Assembly (NCBI RefSeq): GCF_036039175.1
Contig: NZ_JAYXKP010000004.1
Coordinates: 62,001 to 126,000 of the forward strand
Reading direction: 5' to 3'
Source: Marinilactibacillus sp036039175
GTDB taxonomy: Bacteria; Bacillota; Bacilli; Lactobacillales; Carnobacteriaceae_A
Length of the DNA: 64,000 nt
Part shown: positions 1 to 8,306 of the stretch, piece after piece
Position numbering within the stretch: the stretch's first letter is position 1
How the letters are laid out: every line of letters begins with the position of its first letter
Translations under genes and position numbers: made by a program
The notes under the pieces: model-generated
The model's database searches: none
What the model saw: only the letters and a program-made list of their open reading frames with translations
What the model was told of the DNA's origin: nothing

Positions 1-224
1 AAACGCGTATTGTAGACCGTTCAGGTAAAGTCATCGGAACAGCACACGTTCAATTTTCTGAAGGTGCTTATACAGTTAATGCTGAAAACATAGATGTAAA
101 AGCTGTTTTATTCCATAATGTTCATGATGTAGATTCAGTTGAAAGTGGCAAGATGGAAGCGACTGATTTGGGTACAATGGTTTATCTAGATGGATCAGAA
201 TGTAAGATTCAGTTAACGAAATAA
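1..224 (+). CDS. C-terminal end of an unidentified protein (partial)
   Basis: An open frame enters from the window edge (first full codon at base 3) and stops with TAA at 222-224. It gives about 73 residues ending in KIQLTK. The visible part is rich in beta-type segments such as VIGTAHVQF and VKAVLFHNV and has no membrane segment, so it looks like the C-terminal beta-sandwich end of a larger protein. I do not recognise the family. It ends only 20 bases before the beta-galactosidase start, with the next gene's ribosome site in between, so the two are probably one operon and the protein may also act on carbohydrates. That role is inferred from position alone. Confidence 0.6.
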   Translation, partial: TRIVDRSGKVIGTAHVQFSEGAYTVNAENIDVKAVLFHNVHDVDSVESGKMEATDLGTMVYLDGSECKIQLTK

Positions 225-244
225 GATATTTCAGGAGGGCATCA

Positions 245-2269
245 ATGAGTAAACAATTGTTTGACCGCATGCTATACGGAGGAGACTATAATCCAGAACA
301 ATGGCCTAAAGAAATTTGGGACGAAGACCTTCGTATGTTTAAAAAAGCCCATATCAATTCAGCGACAATCAATGTCTTTTCATGGGCAAAACTACAGCCA
401 TCTGAAGAAGAATACCACTTTGAAGAGTTGGATGAGATCGTTGAACGACTTTCAAATGAAGGTGTGGATATCGTGCTGGCGACTTCTACAGCAGCTTTAC
501 CAGCTTGGATGTGTAGAAAATACCCTGACGTTACTCGAGTGGATTTTGAAGGTAGAAAACATGGATTCGGACATCGACACAATCATTGTCCGAACAGCCC
601 GAACTTCAAGCGATTTGCTAGTGAATTGGTTTATAAACTGGCTGAAAGATACGGAGAGCACCCAAGCATCAAACTTTGGCATATTTCCAATGAATATGGC
701 GGGGAATGTTACTGCGACAACTGCGCAAAAGCCTTCCGGGTTTGGGTGAAAAATAAATATGGTTCTATCGAAGCCGTTAATGAAGCTTGGAATATGCATT
801 TCTGGGGCCACACACTCTATAGTTTTGACGACATTATTCCTCCAAACTATTTAGGTGATGGGATCAGCGATACAGCTGCAGCCTTTGCAGGACTTTCGAT
901 TGATTATCGTCGATTCAATTCGGAAAGCTTGCTGGATAATTACAAGATGGAACGAGATATCATTCGTTTATTTGATCAGGAAACACCCGCAACGACGAAT
1001 CTAATGGGAAGCTATAAAGGGCTTGATTACTTTAAGTGGGCAAAAGAGTTGGACATCGTTTCTTGGGATAATTATCCCAGTCACAATACCCCCCTTAGTC
1101 ATGTAGCGATGAATCATGATTTAATGCGTGGACTGAAAGATGGACAAAGCTTCATGTTGATGGAACAAACGCCAAGCCAACAAAACTGGCAGCCTTATAA
1201 CTCGTTAAAACGTCCTGGTAAGATGCGTGCGCAAAGTTACCAGACAATTGCTCATGGAGCTGATACGATTCAATTCTTCCAGCTTCGCCGCTCAAAAGGT
1301 GCCGTAGAAAAATTCCATGGCGCTGTTATTGAACATGCGGGACATGAAAATACGCGTGTCTTTAGAGAAGTCACGGCGCTTGGAAAAGAATTGGAACAAC
1401 TGGGTGATCAGTTGATTGGTGCAGAAACGAAAGCCAAAGTAGGGATCTATTTTGACTGGGATACCTACTGGGCTTTAGAGTATACAAGTGGTCCGACGGT
1501 TGATCTGCGTTATGTTGAACAAATCCAGCACTATTACGACGCATGCTACGCTAAACAAGTAGCGGTCGATATGCTTCATGAAGGGTCCGATTTTAGTCAG
1601 TACGACGTCGTTCTTGCGCCTGTTTTATATATGGTAAAAGAAGGACTGACAGAAAAAATTGAGCAGTTTGTTGAAGCAGGCGGGACTTTTGTTACGACCT
1701 TTATGAGTGGAATTGTGGATCAAAGTGACAATGTTCATTTAGGCGGATATCCAGGTCCACTAAGAAATGTACTAGGTATCTGGGCAGAAGAAATCGATGC
1801 TTTAGCACCTGACCAAACGAATGCTGTGCATACACAATCAGAATTTTTCAAACAATCGACTTATACGTGTCGGATGTTATGTGATCTCATTCATCCAGAA
1901 GCTGCAGAAGTCGTGGCGGAATACGGCTCCGATTTCTACAAAGGAATGCCGGCTGTAACGAAAAATGTATTTGGCAAAGGTGAAGCTTGGTATGTTGCGA
2001 CCGTACCGGAACAAGGTTTGCTGAATGAATTGATTGGACATATACTAAATGAGAAAGCCATTGAAGGTTTTGATGATCTACCAGAAGGGGTAGAAATTGC
2101 TTGTCGCGTAAAAGAGGAGAAACACTATTACTTTGTGATGAATCATACTGAAACACGTCACGAGATCGATCTTCCATTTGAAGGATACAAGAACCTGCTG
2201 AATGATGAGACCGTGGAGAAGACGGTAACGCTTGAACCTTTTGCGGTAAACTTACTTATCGCACCATAA
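245..2269 (+). CDS. GH42 beta-galactosidase
   Basis: This 674-residue enzyme is a glycoside hydrolase family 42 beta-galactosidase, which releases terminal galactose from beta-galactosides. The N-terminal barrel carries the general acid/base in HISNEYGG (Glu150) and the nucleophile in FMLMEQTPS (Glu307). Four cysteines (115, 155, 157 and 160, the last three in ECYCDNC) match the zinc cluster known from the Thermus A4 enzyme. A trimerisation domain with glutamine-amidotransferase-like fold follows from about residue 395, then a small C-terminal beta domain. There is no signal peptide, so it should act in the cytoplasm on short imported galactosides. The ATG at 245 follows AGGAGGG at good spacing. 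The next gene is a secreted cellulase, which suggests a plant polysaccharide locus. Family assignment is firm; the natural substrate is not known. Confidence 0.95.
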   Translation: MSKQLFDRMLYGGDYNPEQWPKEIWDEDLRMFKKAHINSATINVFSWAKLQPSEEEYHFEELDEIVERLSNEGVDIVLATSTAALPAWMCRKYPDVTRVDFEGRKHGFGHRHNHCPNSPNFKRFASELVYKLAERYGEHPSIKLWHISNEYGGECYCDNCAKAFRVWVKNKYGSIEAVNEAWNMHFWGHTLYSFDDIIPPNYLGDGISDTAAAFAGLSIDYRRFNSESLLDNYKMERDIIRLFDQETPATTNLMGSYKGLDYFKWAKELDIVSWDNYPSHNTPLSHVAMNHDLMRGLKDGQSFMLMEQTPSQQNWQPYNSLKRPGKMRAQSYQTIAHGADTIQFFQLRRSKGAVEKFHGAVIEHAGHENTRVFREVTALGKELEQLGDQLIGAETKAKVGIYFDWDTYWALEYTSGPTVDLRYVEQIQHYYDACYAKQVAVDMLHEGSDFSQYDVVLAPVLYMVKEGLTEKIEQFVEAGGTFVTTFMSGIVDQSDNVHLGGYPGPLRNVLGIWAEEIDALAPDQTNAVHTQSEFFKQSTYTCRMLCDLIHPEAAEVVAEYGSDFYKGMPAVTKNVFGKGEAWYVATVPEQGLLNELIGHILNEKAIEGFDDLPEGVEIACRVKEEKHYYFVMNHTETRHEIDLPFEGYKNLLNDETVEKTVTLEPFAVNLLIAP

Positions 2270-2332
2270 TCAGACGAATCATTTAGAACGACATCCGATG
2301 TTTTTACTGTTAAAAAACCGGGAGGACAGTCA

Positions 2333-4543
2333 ATGATGAAAAGATTGATGGCAATACTCGCTACTTTAATGGTCGTGATACCTTGGGCTTCAACGAAGAA
2401 AGTTCATGCAGCAGAAGATACGCCGTCTCAGCGTTATGTAGAGGCGATGGGTAGTGGATGGAATCTAGGAAATACGTTTGATGGCTTTGATGAAGCGGGG
2501 GATACCGGCGAAACATCTTGGTCTAACCCAGTCGTGACAAGAGAACTGATTAGCAGCGTGAAAGACAAAGGTTACGACAGTATCCGACTGCCGTTCACGG
2601 CCCATATGCGCGTTGGAGGAGCGGAGTCTGATTATCAACTAGACGAAGCCTTCCTTGATCGCTATGAAGAAGTTGTCAACTGGGCATTGGAAGAGGATCT
2701 GTATGTCATGGTCAATGTGCACCATGATTCGTGGATTTGGCTAGCAGATTGGGATGGTAGTACAGAATCAGAAGACTATACGAAATACGTTCGAATCTGG
2801 GAACAGTTGGCAGATCATTTTAAAGACTATGACGAACGTGTCATGTTTGAATCGATTAACGAACCACAATTCTATACAGATGATGAAGCGACTGCTTTAA
2901 GTCATCTTGAAACAATCAACGATTCGTTCCATACGATCGTTCGAAACTCAGGTGGACAAAATGCAGAAAGAATGCTTGTCTTACCTACATTAGTAACCGA
3001 TGCGGCGCAAAGCAGATTGGATGCTTTGTACCAACAAATTATTGGATTTGAAGATGAGAATATTATTGCGACGATTCATTATTATAGTGAGTGGGTATTC
3101 AGTGCAAACTTGGGAACAACGGAGTTTGACGAAGAATTGTGGGATGGTGTCACTGCCAGAACCAGTTTGATCAGTGTGTTTGACCGCATTGCTGCGACCT
3201 TTACGGAAAATGGAATTGGTGTAGTGGTCGGAGAGTATGGTTTACTGGGTTATGATAAAGGGGACGAGGTAAACCAGTTAGGTGAAACGCTGAAATTCTT
3301 GGAGTTTATCAATTACTATGCTGAGGAAAAAGGATTCAACCTGATTCTTTGGGATAATGGTCAGCATATCGATCGATATACGTACGAATGGAAAAATGCG
3401 TTATTTGGGGATATGATTGAAGCTTCAATGGAGGGGCGTTCCGCTTATTCAGAAGGATTGGATACAGTATTCTTGAATCCTACAGACCTTGAAGGCGGTG
3501 TAAGTATTCCGCTGACATTGAATGGACGAGCACTGGAAGAGATTAGTGAAGGCGATACTGCCTTAACAGAAGGTGAGGATTACACGATTCAAGGAACGAT
3601 GCTTCAACTAACAGAAGCTTATCTAAATCAATTGCTAGAAAGAACTAGTGGTGTGACGGGAAGCGAAACAATCCTTAGATTGCAATTCAACGGTGGGGCA
3701 GACTGGTATCAAACACTCGTTTACAGCGAAGCACCGGTGATGTCTGAAGCACAAGGCACGGTCAGCGAGGGCATCCGTATTCCAACAGCATTCAATGGAA
3801 GCCAACTGAAGTCAGTGGTTTCTCAAAATGAAGCAGGAGCCATTGTTTCAAATAACAACTGGTGGGGATTCCTAGAACACAGTAGTGAATTTTTACCCAA
3901 TGAAGAAGAAAATACAGTGAATATGTTGGCAAGATATACGTCAATTCTTTCAGATGACCTGTATACTTTAACGTTCACGTATTATGACGGAACAGTGATT
4001 GAGTATCAATTGACCGTTCAAGATGGTATGATCAGTGGCCAAGCTATAACGGCAGTGGATGTACCGGAAGAAGAACCGGAAGTCGTGCCAGATCCAGAGA
4101 TAGAACCGGAACCAGAGACAGAGCTTCCAGTAGAGCAAGTGCCTGAAGCACCGGTTGAAGCAGTACCTGGAGAAGGGATTGACCCAGAAGTGCCCGTTGA
4201 AGAAGAACCAGCGACACAACCAGACGAAGAGGTTACCGTACCTGAAACGGACAGTCCAACGGTAACGGAACCGGAAACAAGTCCGGAAGCTGTCGATGAA
4301 GACACTTCAGAGGATTTAAATGAAGAAGCAACTGAAGGCAGGAGTGAAGCTATTTCTAGTAGCGAAGGAGCTCATCATGTACGATTAACGGAGGAACCCA
4401 CACGTTCTCACGGAAAAGAGGATGTTACTAAAGCACAGATGCTACCTAAAACAGGAATGGCAGTCCCTATTACTGGATTGATTGGATCCCTATTTTTAAG
4501 TAGTGGCTTAGGCATGGTTTTCTGGAATAAAAAAAGAAAATAA
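2333..4543 (+). CDS. Cell-wall-anchored GH5 endoglucanase with X2 and CBM46-like modules
   Basis: This 736-residue secreted glycanase starts with a signal peptide (about 1-27, ending VHAAED). The GH5 catalytic domain (about 30-370) has SGWNLGNTFD, the acid/base Glu177 in SINEP and the nucleophile Glu301 in VVVGEYG. It is followed by an Ig-like X2 module (about 378-468) and a CBM46-like module (about 470-565, with the aromatic NNNWWGF), the order seen in Bacillus halodurans Cel5B-type GH5_4 enzymes. A Pro/Glu-rich linker (about 577-700) leads to LPKTG (704-708), a hydrophobic stretch and a basic tail, so sortase should attach it to the wall. It likely cuts cellulose, beta-glucan or xyloglucan outside the cell. 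The RBS GGGAGG precedes two adjacent ATG codons (2333 and 2336). A strong terminator follows. Confidence 0.93.
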   Translation: MMKRLMAILATLMVVIPWASTKKVHAAEDTPSQRYVEAMGSGWNLGNTFDGFDEAGDTGETSWSNPVVTRELISSVKDKGYDSIRLPFTAHMRVGGAESDYQLDEAFLDRYEEVVNWALEEDLYVMVNVHHDSWIWLADWDGSTESEDYTKYVRIWEQLADHFKDYDERVMFESINEPQFYTDDEATALSHLETINDSFHTIVRNSGGQNAERMLVLPTLVTDAAQSRLDALYQQIIGFEDENIIATIHYYSEWVFSANLGTTEFDEELWDGVTARTSLISVFDRIAATFTENGIGVVVGEYGLLGYDKGDEVNQLGETLKFLEFINYYAEEKGFNLILWDNGQHIDRYTYEWKNALFGDMIEASMEGRSAYSEGLDTVFLNPTDLEGGVSIPLTLNGRALEEISEGDTALTEGEDYTIQGTMLQLTEAYLNQLLERTSGVTGSETILRLQFNGGADWYQTLVYSEAPVMSEAQGTVSEGIRIPTAFNGSQLKSVVSQNEAGAIVSNNNWWGFLEHSSEFLPNEEENTVNMLARYTSILSDDLYTLTFTYYDGTVIEYQLTVQDGMISGQAITAVDVPEEEPEVVPDPEIEPEPETELPVEQVPEAPVEAVPGEGIDPEVPVEEEPATQPDEEVTVPETDSPTVTEPETSPEAVDEDTSEDLNEEATEGRSEAISSSEGAHHVRLTEEPTRSHGKEDVTKAQMLPKTGMAVPITGLIGSLFLSSGLGMVFWNKKRK

Positions 4544-4547
4544 ATCG

Positions 4548-4584
4548 AAAGACGCTATGCGAATAATCTCATAGCGTCTTTTTG
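4548..4584 (+). terminator. Rho-independent terminator after the GH5 gene
   Basis: A 12-bp perfect stem (AAAGACGCTATG with CATAGCGTCTTT) with a 10-base loop runs into a T-tract, starting five bases after the stop codon. It should end the beta-galactosidase/cellulase transcript. Confidence 0.85.
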
Positions 4585-4666
4585 GTGGCTGGCGATAAAA
4601 AAGGTATTGAAAAAGCATGGAGAGTTCTTTACCATAAAGCGTAAATAATAGTAGGGAGTCATTTCC

Positions 4667-4999
4667 ATGCCAAACATTGAGGACTTTCAATCGTTAGATA
4701 TCAGAGTCGGAACCATACTAGAAGCGACATTTTTCGAAGAAGCCAGAAAACCAGCTTATAAAGTACAGATTGATTTCGGAGATGAACTAGGCGTTAAACA
4801 AAGCTCTGCTCAAATAACAGATCGGTACGAATCCGAACAGCTTGTGGGAAAACAAGTCGTAGCGGTCACCAATTTCCCGCCTATGCGCATTGCGGGTTAC
4901 AAATCTGAGGTATTGATACTTGGCGGTGTACTCGCAAACGAACAAGTCGTCTTATTGAATCTGGATGAAGCAGTACCCAATGGGACGAAAATTAGTTGA
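4667..4999 (+). CDS. csaA: CsaA-type tRNA-binding-domain protein (secretion chaperone)
   Basis: This 110-residue protein is a single EMAP/tRNA-binding OB-fold domain. It has the CsaA-type start (FQSLDIRVGTI), the central KQSSAQIT and the C-terminal MRIAGYKSEVLILGG. In Bacillus, CsaA is a dimeric chaperone proposed to help protein export. Its length is normal for the family, and it lacks the methionyl-tRNA synthetase catalytic part that carries the same domain elsewhere. The ATG at 4667 follows a GTAGGGAG ribosome site. It stands alone between two terminators and converges with mvaA. Family is clear; the chaperone role is by analogy. Confidence 0.9.
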   Translation: MPNIEDFQSLDIRVGTILEATFFEEARKPAYKVQIDFGDELGVKQSSAQITDRYESEQLVGKQVVAVTNFPPMRIAGYKSEVLILGGVLANEQVVLLNLDEAVPNGTKIS

Positions 5000-5009
5000 T
5001 ACAACAAAT

Positions 5010-5058
5010 AAAAAACGACCAAATAGCAGAAACGTGATCTGCGGTTCGGTCGTTTTTT
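5010..5058. terminator. Bidirectional terminator between csaA and mvaA
   Basis: A hairpin with an outer A6-CGACC / GGTCG-T6 stem and an inner GCAGA/TCTGC stem lies between the convergent stop codons. It has a T-tract on both strands, so it can terminate both genes. Confidence 0.85.
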
Positions 5059-5070
5059 AGTGCATCCTGT

Positions 5071-6360
5071 TTACGTTAACTCTTTTAAAAAGTCTCTTGC
5101 GGTTTGTAGATTCATATGCGCTGCTTGCTTCAGTCGTTCGGCAACCTTTTCCACCTGTGGGCCTTTAGCACCGGCACTGATTGCAAGTGAACGAGCATGT
5201 AATCCCATATGTCCTTTTTGAATACCATCCGTAACCAGTGCTCTAACGGCAGCGAAGTTCTGAGCAAGACCTACGGATACTAAAATGCTTTCTAATCTTT
5301 TAGCATCGGGATCCATCATGATTTTTCGAGCTAATTTAGCACCAGGATGAATACTGATCGAACCACCAACGGTTCCAACCGCAAGCGGTAAAGTCAGTGT
5401 CCCAACTAAATCTCCTTGATCGTTGGCATGCCACTTAGAAAGTGCACGATATTGTCCAGAACGAGCAGCATAGGCGTGACTACCGGCTTCGATAGCTCTC
5501 CAATCATTTCCAGACGCGATGACGACTGCGTCAACACCATTCATGATGCCTTTATTGTGCGTGACCGCTCGGTAAGGATCCGCCCAGGCTACTTGAGCTG
5601 CCTCAATAATCCGGTCACGCACATCCTCACCAGAATACGTACCGGTTTTTAATTTGTGAGCCGGAATGGTACAAGTTGCTGTTGCCAAGCACTCAGTTGC
5701 GTAATTTGAAAGAATGCGTAATAATGCTTTGCCACCAGTTAGCTCTTCGATGTAAGGTGCAATGCCTTCCATCATCGTGTTGACGATGTTAGCACCCATT
5801 GCTTCTTGTGTATCGATGTGAAGGTGAACGACTAAAAAGCTTGGCGTTCCTTCTTCAGGATCCGCTTCAATTACGCGTGTTTCAAGTGATTTTGCCCCAC
5901 CACCACGCTTCACAATAGAAGGATGCGCTTCGTTAGCACGTTCCAAAATCGTTTGTTCAGCTTTCTTGATTTCAGAAATAGCATTCTCTATATGCTGAAC
6001 GTTCTTCAAAGTCACTTGACCAATCATTAAACGATCGGTCACTGCAGTGGTAAAGCCCCCTGCAGATCCAATCATCTTCGCCGCAAAACTAGCCGCTGCG
6101 ATGACGGATGGTTCTTCGATTGCCATCGGCACAAGAACCTCTTCGTCATCGATTACAAAATTAGTTGAAACTCCTAAAGGAAGAGAGTAATTTCCAATGT
6201 AGTTTTCAATCATATGCTCACCAACTGAGGGATCTAAATCCAGACCTTCTTCAGTTAATAGAGTGGCTTCTTCTAAAGAAATCACACCAGCCTCTTTAAG
6301 GGCTGAAACTTTTTCTTCATGTGTTTTTTTATAGAATTTCGTTAACTTGCTCGTATCCAT
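5071..6360 (-). CDS. mvaA: Class II hydroxymethylglutaryl-CoA reductase
   Basis: This 429-residue enzyme makes mevalonate from HMG-CoA, the committed step of the mevalonate route to isoprenoids used by many lactic acid bacteria. The known class II catalytic residues can be placed by analogy to the Pseudomonas mevalonii enzyme: Glu83 in AIEEPSVIAA, Lys270 in THNKGIMNG, Asp286 in ASGNDWRA and His384 in QKGHMGLHA. The substrate-binding segment ENYIGNYSLPLG is intact. Length is normal. No thiolase is fused or adjacent; in enterococci the reductase is fused to acetyl-CoA acetyltransferase, so here that partner must lie elsewhere. It is transcribed alone toward csaA and shares the bidirectional terminator with it. 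Confidence 0.95.
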   Translation of the reverse strand: MDTSKLTKFYKKTHEEKVSALKEAGVISLEEATLLTEEGLDLDPSVGEHMIENYIGNYSLPLGVSTNFVIDDEEVLVPMAIEEPSVIAAASFAAKMIGSAGGFTTAVTDRLMIGQVTLKNVQHIENAISEIKKAEQTILERANEAHPSIVKRGGGAKSLETRVIEADPEEGTPSFLVVHLHIDTQEAMGANIVNTMMEGIAPYIEELTGGKALLRILSNYATECLATATCTIPAHKLKTGTYSGEDVRDRIIEAAQVAWADPYRAVTHNKGIMNGVDAVVIASGNDWRAIEAGSHAYAARSGQYRALSKWHANDQGDLVGTLTLPLAVGTVGGSISIHPGAKLARKIMMDPDAKRLESILVSVGLAQNFAAVRALVTDGIQKGHMGLHARSLAISAGAKGPQVEKVAERLKQAAHMNLQTARDFLKELT

Positions 6361-6451
6361 CTGGTTCTGTCCCTTCTGAATTTCGTTACTCTCATTATGA
6401 GGTACAAAGCAGAAAAAGAAAAGGATTGAATCTTTTTAACTTAAGTGAATC

Positions 6452-6480
6452 TTTACAAGCATCATAAAAAGAAGTATACT
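6452..6480 (+). promoter_or_regulatory. Promoter for the tRNA-Val gene
   Basis: TTTACA (6452-6457), a 17-base spacer and TATACT (6475-6480) form a near-consensus vegetative promoter. The -10 box lies 18 bases upstream of the tRNA 5' end, so the transcript would start a few bases before the mature RNA. Confidence 0.7.
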
Positions 6481-6498
6481 AATAAAGTACGAAAAAAA

Positions 6499-6571
6499 GG
6501 TTCCTTAGCTCAGTTGGGAGAGCACTACCTCGACAAGGTAGGGGTCGCTGGTTCGAGCCCAGTAGGGACCA
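6499..6571 (+). tRNA. tRNA-Val (anticodon GAC), with C at position 33
   Basis: A complete 73-base cloverleaf folds by eye. The 7-bp acceptor stem is GGTTCCT/AGGGACC with discriminator A, the D stem is GCTC/GAGC, the anticodon stem is CTACC/GGTAG and the T stem is GCTGG/CCAGT with a TTCGAGC loop. The anticodon loop reads T-C-G-A-C-A-A, giving GAC (valine). CCA is not encoded. The odd feature is C at position 33, where nearly all elongator tRNAs have U; the Bacillus tRNA-Val(GAC), as I recall it, has the usual TTGACA there. The gene has its own promoter and a terminator and stands alone. Confidence 0.9.
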
Positions 6572-6580
6572 TCATAGTTG

Positions 6581-6637
6581 AAAAAGTCTTATAATCGTTG
6601 ACCAATTGTTGGTTTACAAGATTATAAGGCTTTTTTT
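6581..6637 (+). terminator. Terminator after tRNA-Val
   Basis: A long stem (about 14 bp, GTCTTATAATC with GATTATAAGGC) with a loop of about 24 bases is followed by seven Ts. It starts ten bases after the tRNA. Confidence 0.8.
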
Positions 6638-6790
6638 ATTTCCTTAAGACTAGTTATTCTCTTATATAAAAGAATATATTTAGTAGTTACCCTGAATATT
6701 GCATGCGTATGATTATATTTTTCTATCATTTAGAATTAGAATGAGCCTATAAAGAGTTTGCAATGCACTATACTATAGGAGGAATTAGAA

Positions 6791-7258
6791 ATGAGCATAT
6801 TAGCAATAGTTTTATTACTATTAGTGGGTGTCGTAGCATATTTAAATATAGCAGAAATGGTCATGATCGATCTTTATTTCACTAGCTTTAATATCCCAGT
6901 ATGGTTGCTTATTGTCGGTACGCTTTTAATAGGTATGGTCATAGCAGGATTGTTAGCAAGTTCTGTGATTGCACGTAACAAGAAAGTTTTAAAAGATAAA
7001 GAAGAAGAGATGGACCGAGCTGAGGCAGAAAGAAAAGAATCCGTTGATAAAGTGAAACAAGACGCAGAAACTCAGATCGAATTGCAGAAAAAAGAAGCTG
7101 AAATACAACGACTAAATGCAAAGTTATCTCAAGACCAAAGTGGCAATAGAGCTGTTCCAGTGAAAGAAACCAAGGTAGAAGTACCTGAAGATAATCATAC
7201 TTGGGTAGAGACGCGTGAAGAAGACCATCAAACTAGAACTAAAAAGAATCCAAGATAA
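6791..7258 (+). CDS. LapA-domain-like membrane protein with coiled coil
   Basis: This 155-residue protein has two membrane segments (about 3-19 and 36-61) joined by a short loop containing the small polar stretch MIDLYFTSF. This layout matches the LapA/DUF1049 family. After the second segment comes a highly charged helix of about 65 residues rich in K, E, Q and R (KDKEEEMDRAEAERKE onward), probably a cytoplasmic coiled coil, and then a polar tail. In Gram-negatives LapA is linked to LPS assembly; in Gram-positives the role is unknown. The ATG at 6791 follows AGGAGG. The gene is monocistronic, with a terminator directly after it. Confidence 0.7.
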   Translation: MSILAIVLLLLVGVVAYLNIAEMVMIDLYFTSFNIPVWLLIVGTLLIGMVIAGLLASSVIARNKKVLKDKEEEMDRAEAERKESVDKVKQDAETQIELQKKEAEIQRLNAKLSQDQSGNRAVPVKETKVEVPEDNHTWVETREEDHQTRTKKNPR

Positions 7259-7269
7259 CTAAAAAGTAT

Positions 7270-7314
7270 CACAAGCTTATCATTGTTGACCAACTGTGAT
7301 AAGCTTGTTTTTTA
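7270..7314 (+). terminator. Terminator after the LapA-like gene
   Basis: A 12-bp perfect stem (ACAAGCTTATCA with TGATAAGCTTGT) is followed by a T-tract. It lies 11 bases after the stop codon. Confidence 0.85.
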
Positions 7315-7443
7315 TGCTTGCTGTTCTTAAGTCTACTTGTTATCGCTTCTCGACATTAATGGAAGTACTTTTTTGCTCTTAAGCTATTTAAAAAGGGGCG
7401 CCGCTGATTCGATTCTAACAATTACTATTATAAATAAAGATTC

Positions 7444-7488
7444 AAAAAAGGCAGTAATGTTCTCATTGAGAAAACGTTACTGCCTTTT
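7444..7488 (-). terminator. Terminator for the lipoprotein gene on the minus strand
   Basis: A stem formed by AAAAGGCAGTAA and TTACTGCC, read on the minus strand, ends in a T6 run. It lies just beyond the stop codon of the minus-strand lipoprotein gene. An open frame across it on the plus strand (7337-7531) is not credible. Confidence 0.75.
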
Positions 7489-7516
7489 GATGTATAACCA
7501 TTTTTTACAAGAAAAA

Positions 7517-8020
7517 TTAATTGAGGTCTAGTAAAAATGCATAGCTCGCTGAACCTTCATCCCATTGTGCCAAAATCTCAAAGACAAATTCTCCTTCTAT
7601 CGAAGAAATATCGCCATCCCGAACACTTTCAACCGTCCCATCTTCCTTCCAGATTTTTATTGAATAGTGGGTTGGTTGTTCTTCAAAGTCTAGTTCGAGC
7701 GGTGTACGAGCATCTATAGATGTAGGCTGACTCAGTTTGACGAGTTCTGGCGGACTATCGCTATCGGCTTCTATTCCCTGACCATTTTCTATACTCCAAC
7801 TGTATGTACCAAGTATCGGTTCAATGACTGCGTCCCCAGCATGAATGGTTAATTCTGGAGGTTTAATATCAGAGGGATCTAAAGAAACAAAGGATAAACT
7901 AGTCTCACTAGCTTGCTTCGTATTTTCGGTATCATCAACTTCTCCATTTGTATCGGAACAGCCACCGACTGTTAGAAAAACAACGAATGATAGTGAAGAA
8001 AATAATAATTTGATTTTCAT
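7517..8020 (-). CDS. Hypothetical lipoprotein
   Basis: The 167-residue product begins with a lipoprotein signal (MKIKLLFSSL) and a lipobox ending FLTVGGC, with lipidated Cys21. After a short acidic linker (about 25-38) comes a compact domain of about 125 residues with alternating beta segments and the motif GTYSWSIENG, then DFEEQPTHYSIKIWKEDG. I do not recognise a named family. The frame is open further upstream, but the ATG at 8020 is preceded by GGAGGG and begins the signal peptide, so it is the better start. It is divergent from a second lipoprotein locus at 8307, and the two could be functionally linked. No function can be assigned. Confidence 0.75.
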   Translation of the reverse strand: MKIKLLFSSLSFVVFLTVGGCSDTNGEVDDTENTKQASETSLSFVSLDPSDIKPPELTIHAGDAVIEPILGTYSWSIENGQGIEADSDSPPELVKLSQPTSIDARTPLELDFEEQPTHYSIKIWKEDGTVESVRDGDISSIEGEFVFEILAQWDEGSASYAFLLDLN

Positions 8021-8306
8021 AGTATGTATTTCCCTCCAATTATTTGAAATCATCAAGCGGTAAAAGATCATCAGTGTATAGACTGTTAATTGGGTATTGA
8101 ACAACGTAACTATAGCATACTAGTTTGTAAAAATCTTACTTTATAGTTGTCTAAAAAAGTATAAGTTGTATCATTTTTTTAACAGAAGATAGAGGATATG
8201 AGTTGTTAATGAAACAGATAATTGTTATGTTTTTTATAGGAAATCGTACAAACTACCATCACTTTTTTGTAAAAACATTCTATTGCAACGAAAGGAAGAA
8301 TACGTA

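Noticed and set aside
6361..6451. Promoter of mvaA
   Set aside because: A CATAAT-like box is present on the minus strand but no matching -35 box at the right spacing was seen, so I did not list it.
7337..7531. Open frame of 64 codons on the plus strand
   Set aside because: It runs across a terminator hairpin, has no ribosome site and gives a sequence with no recognisable pattern.
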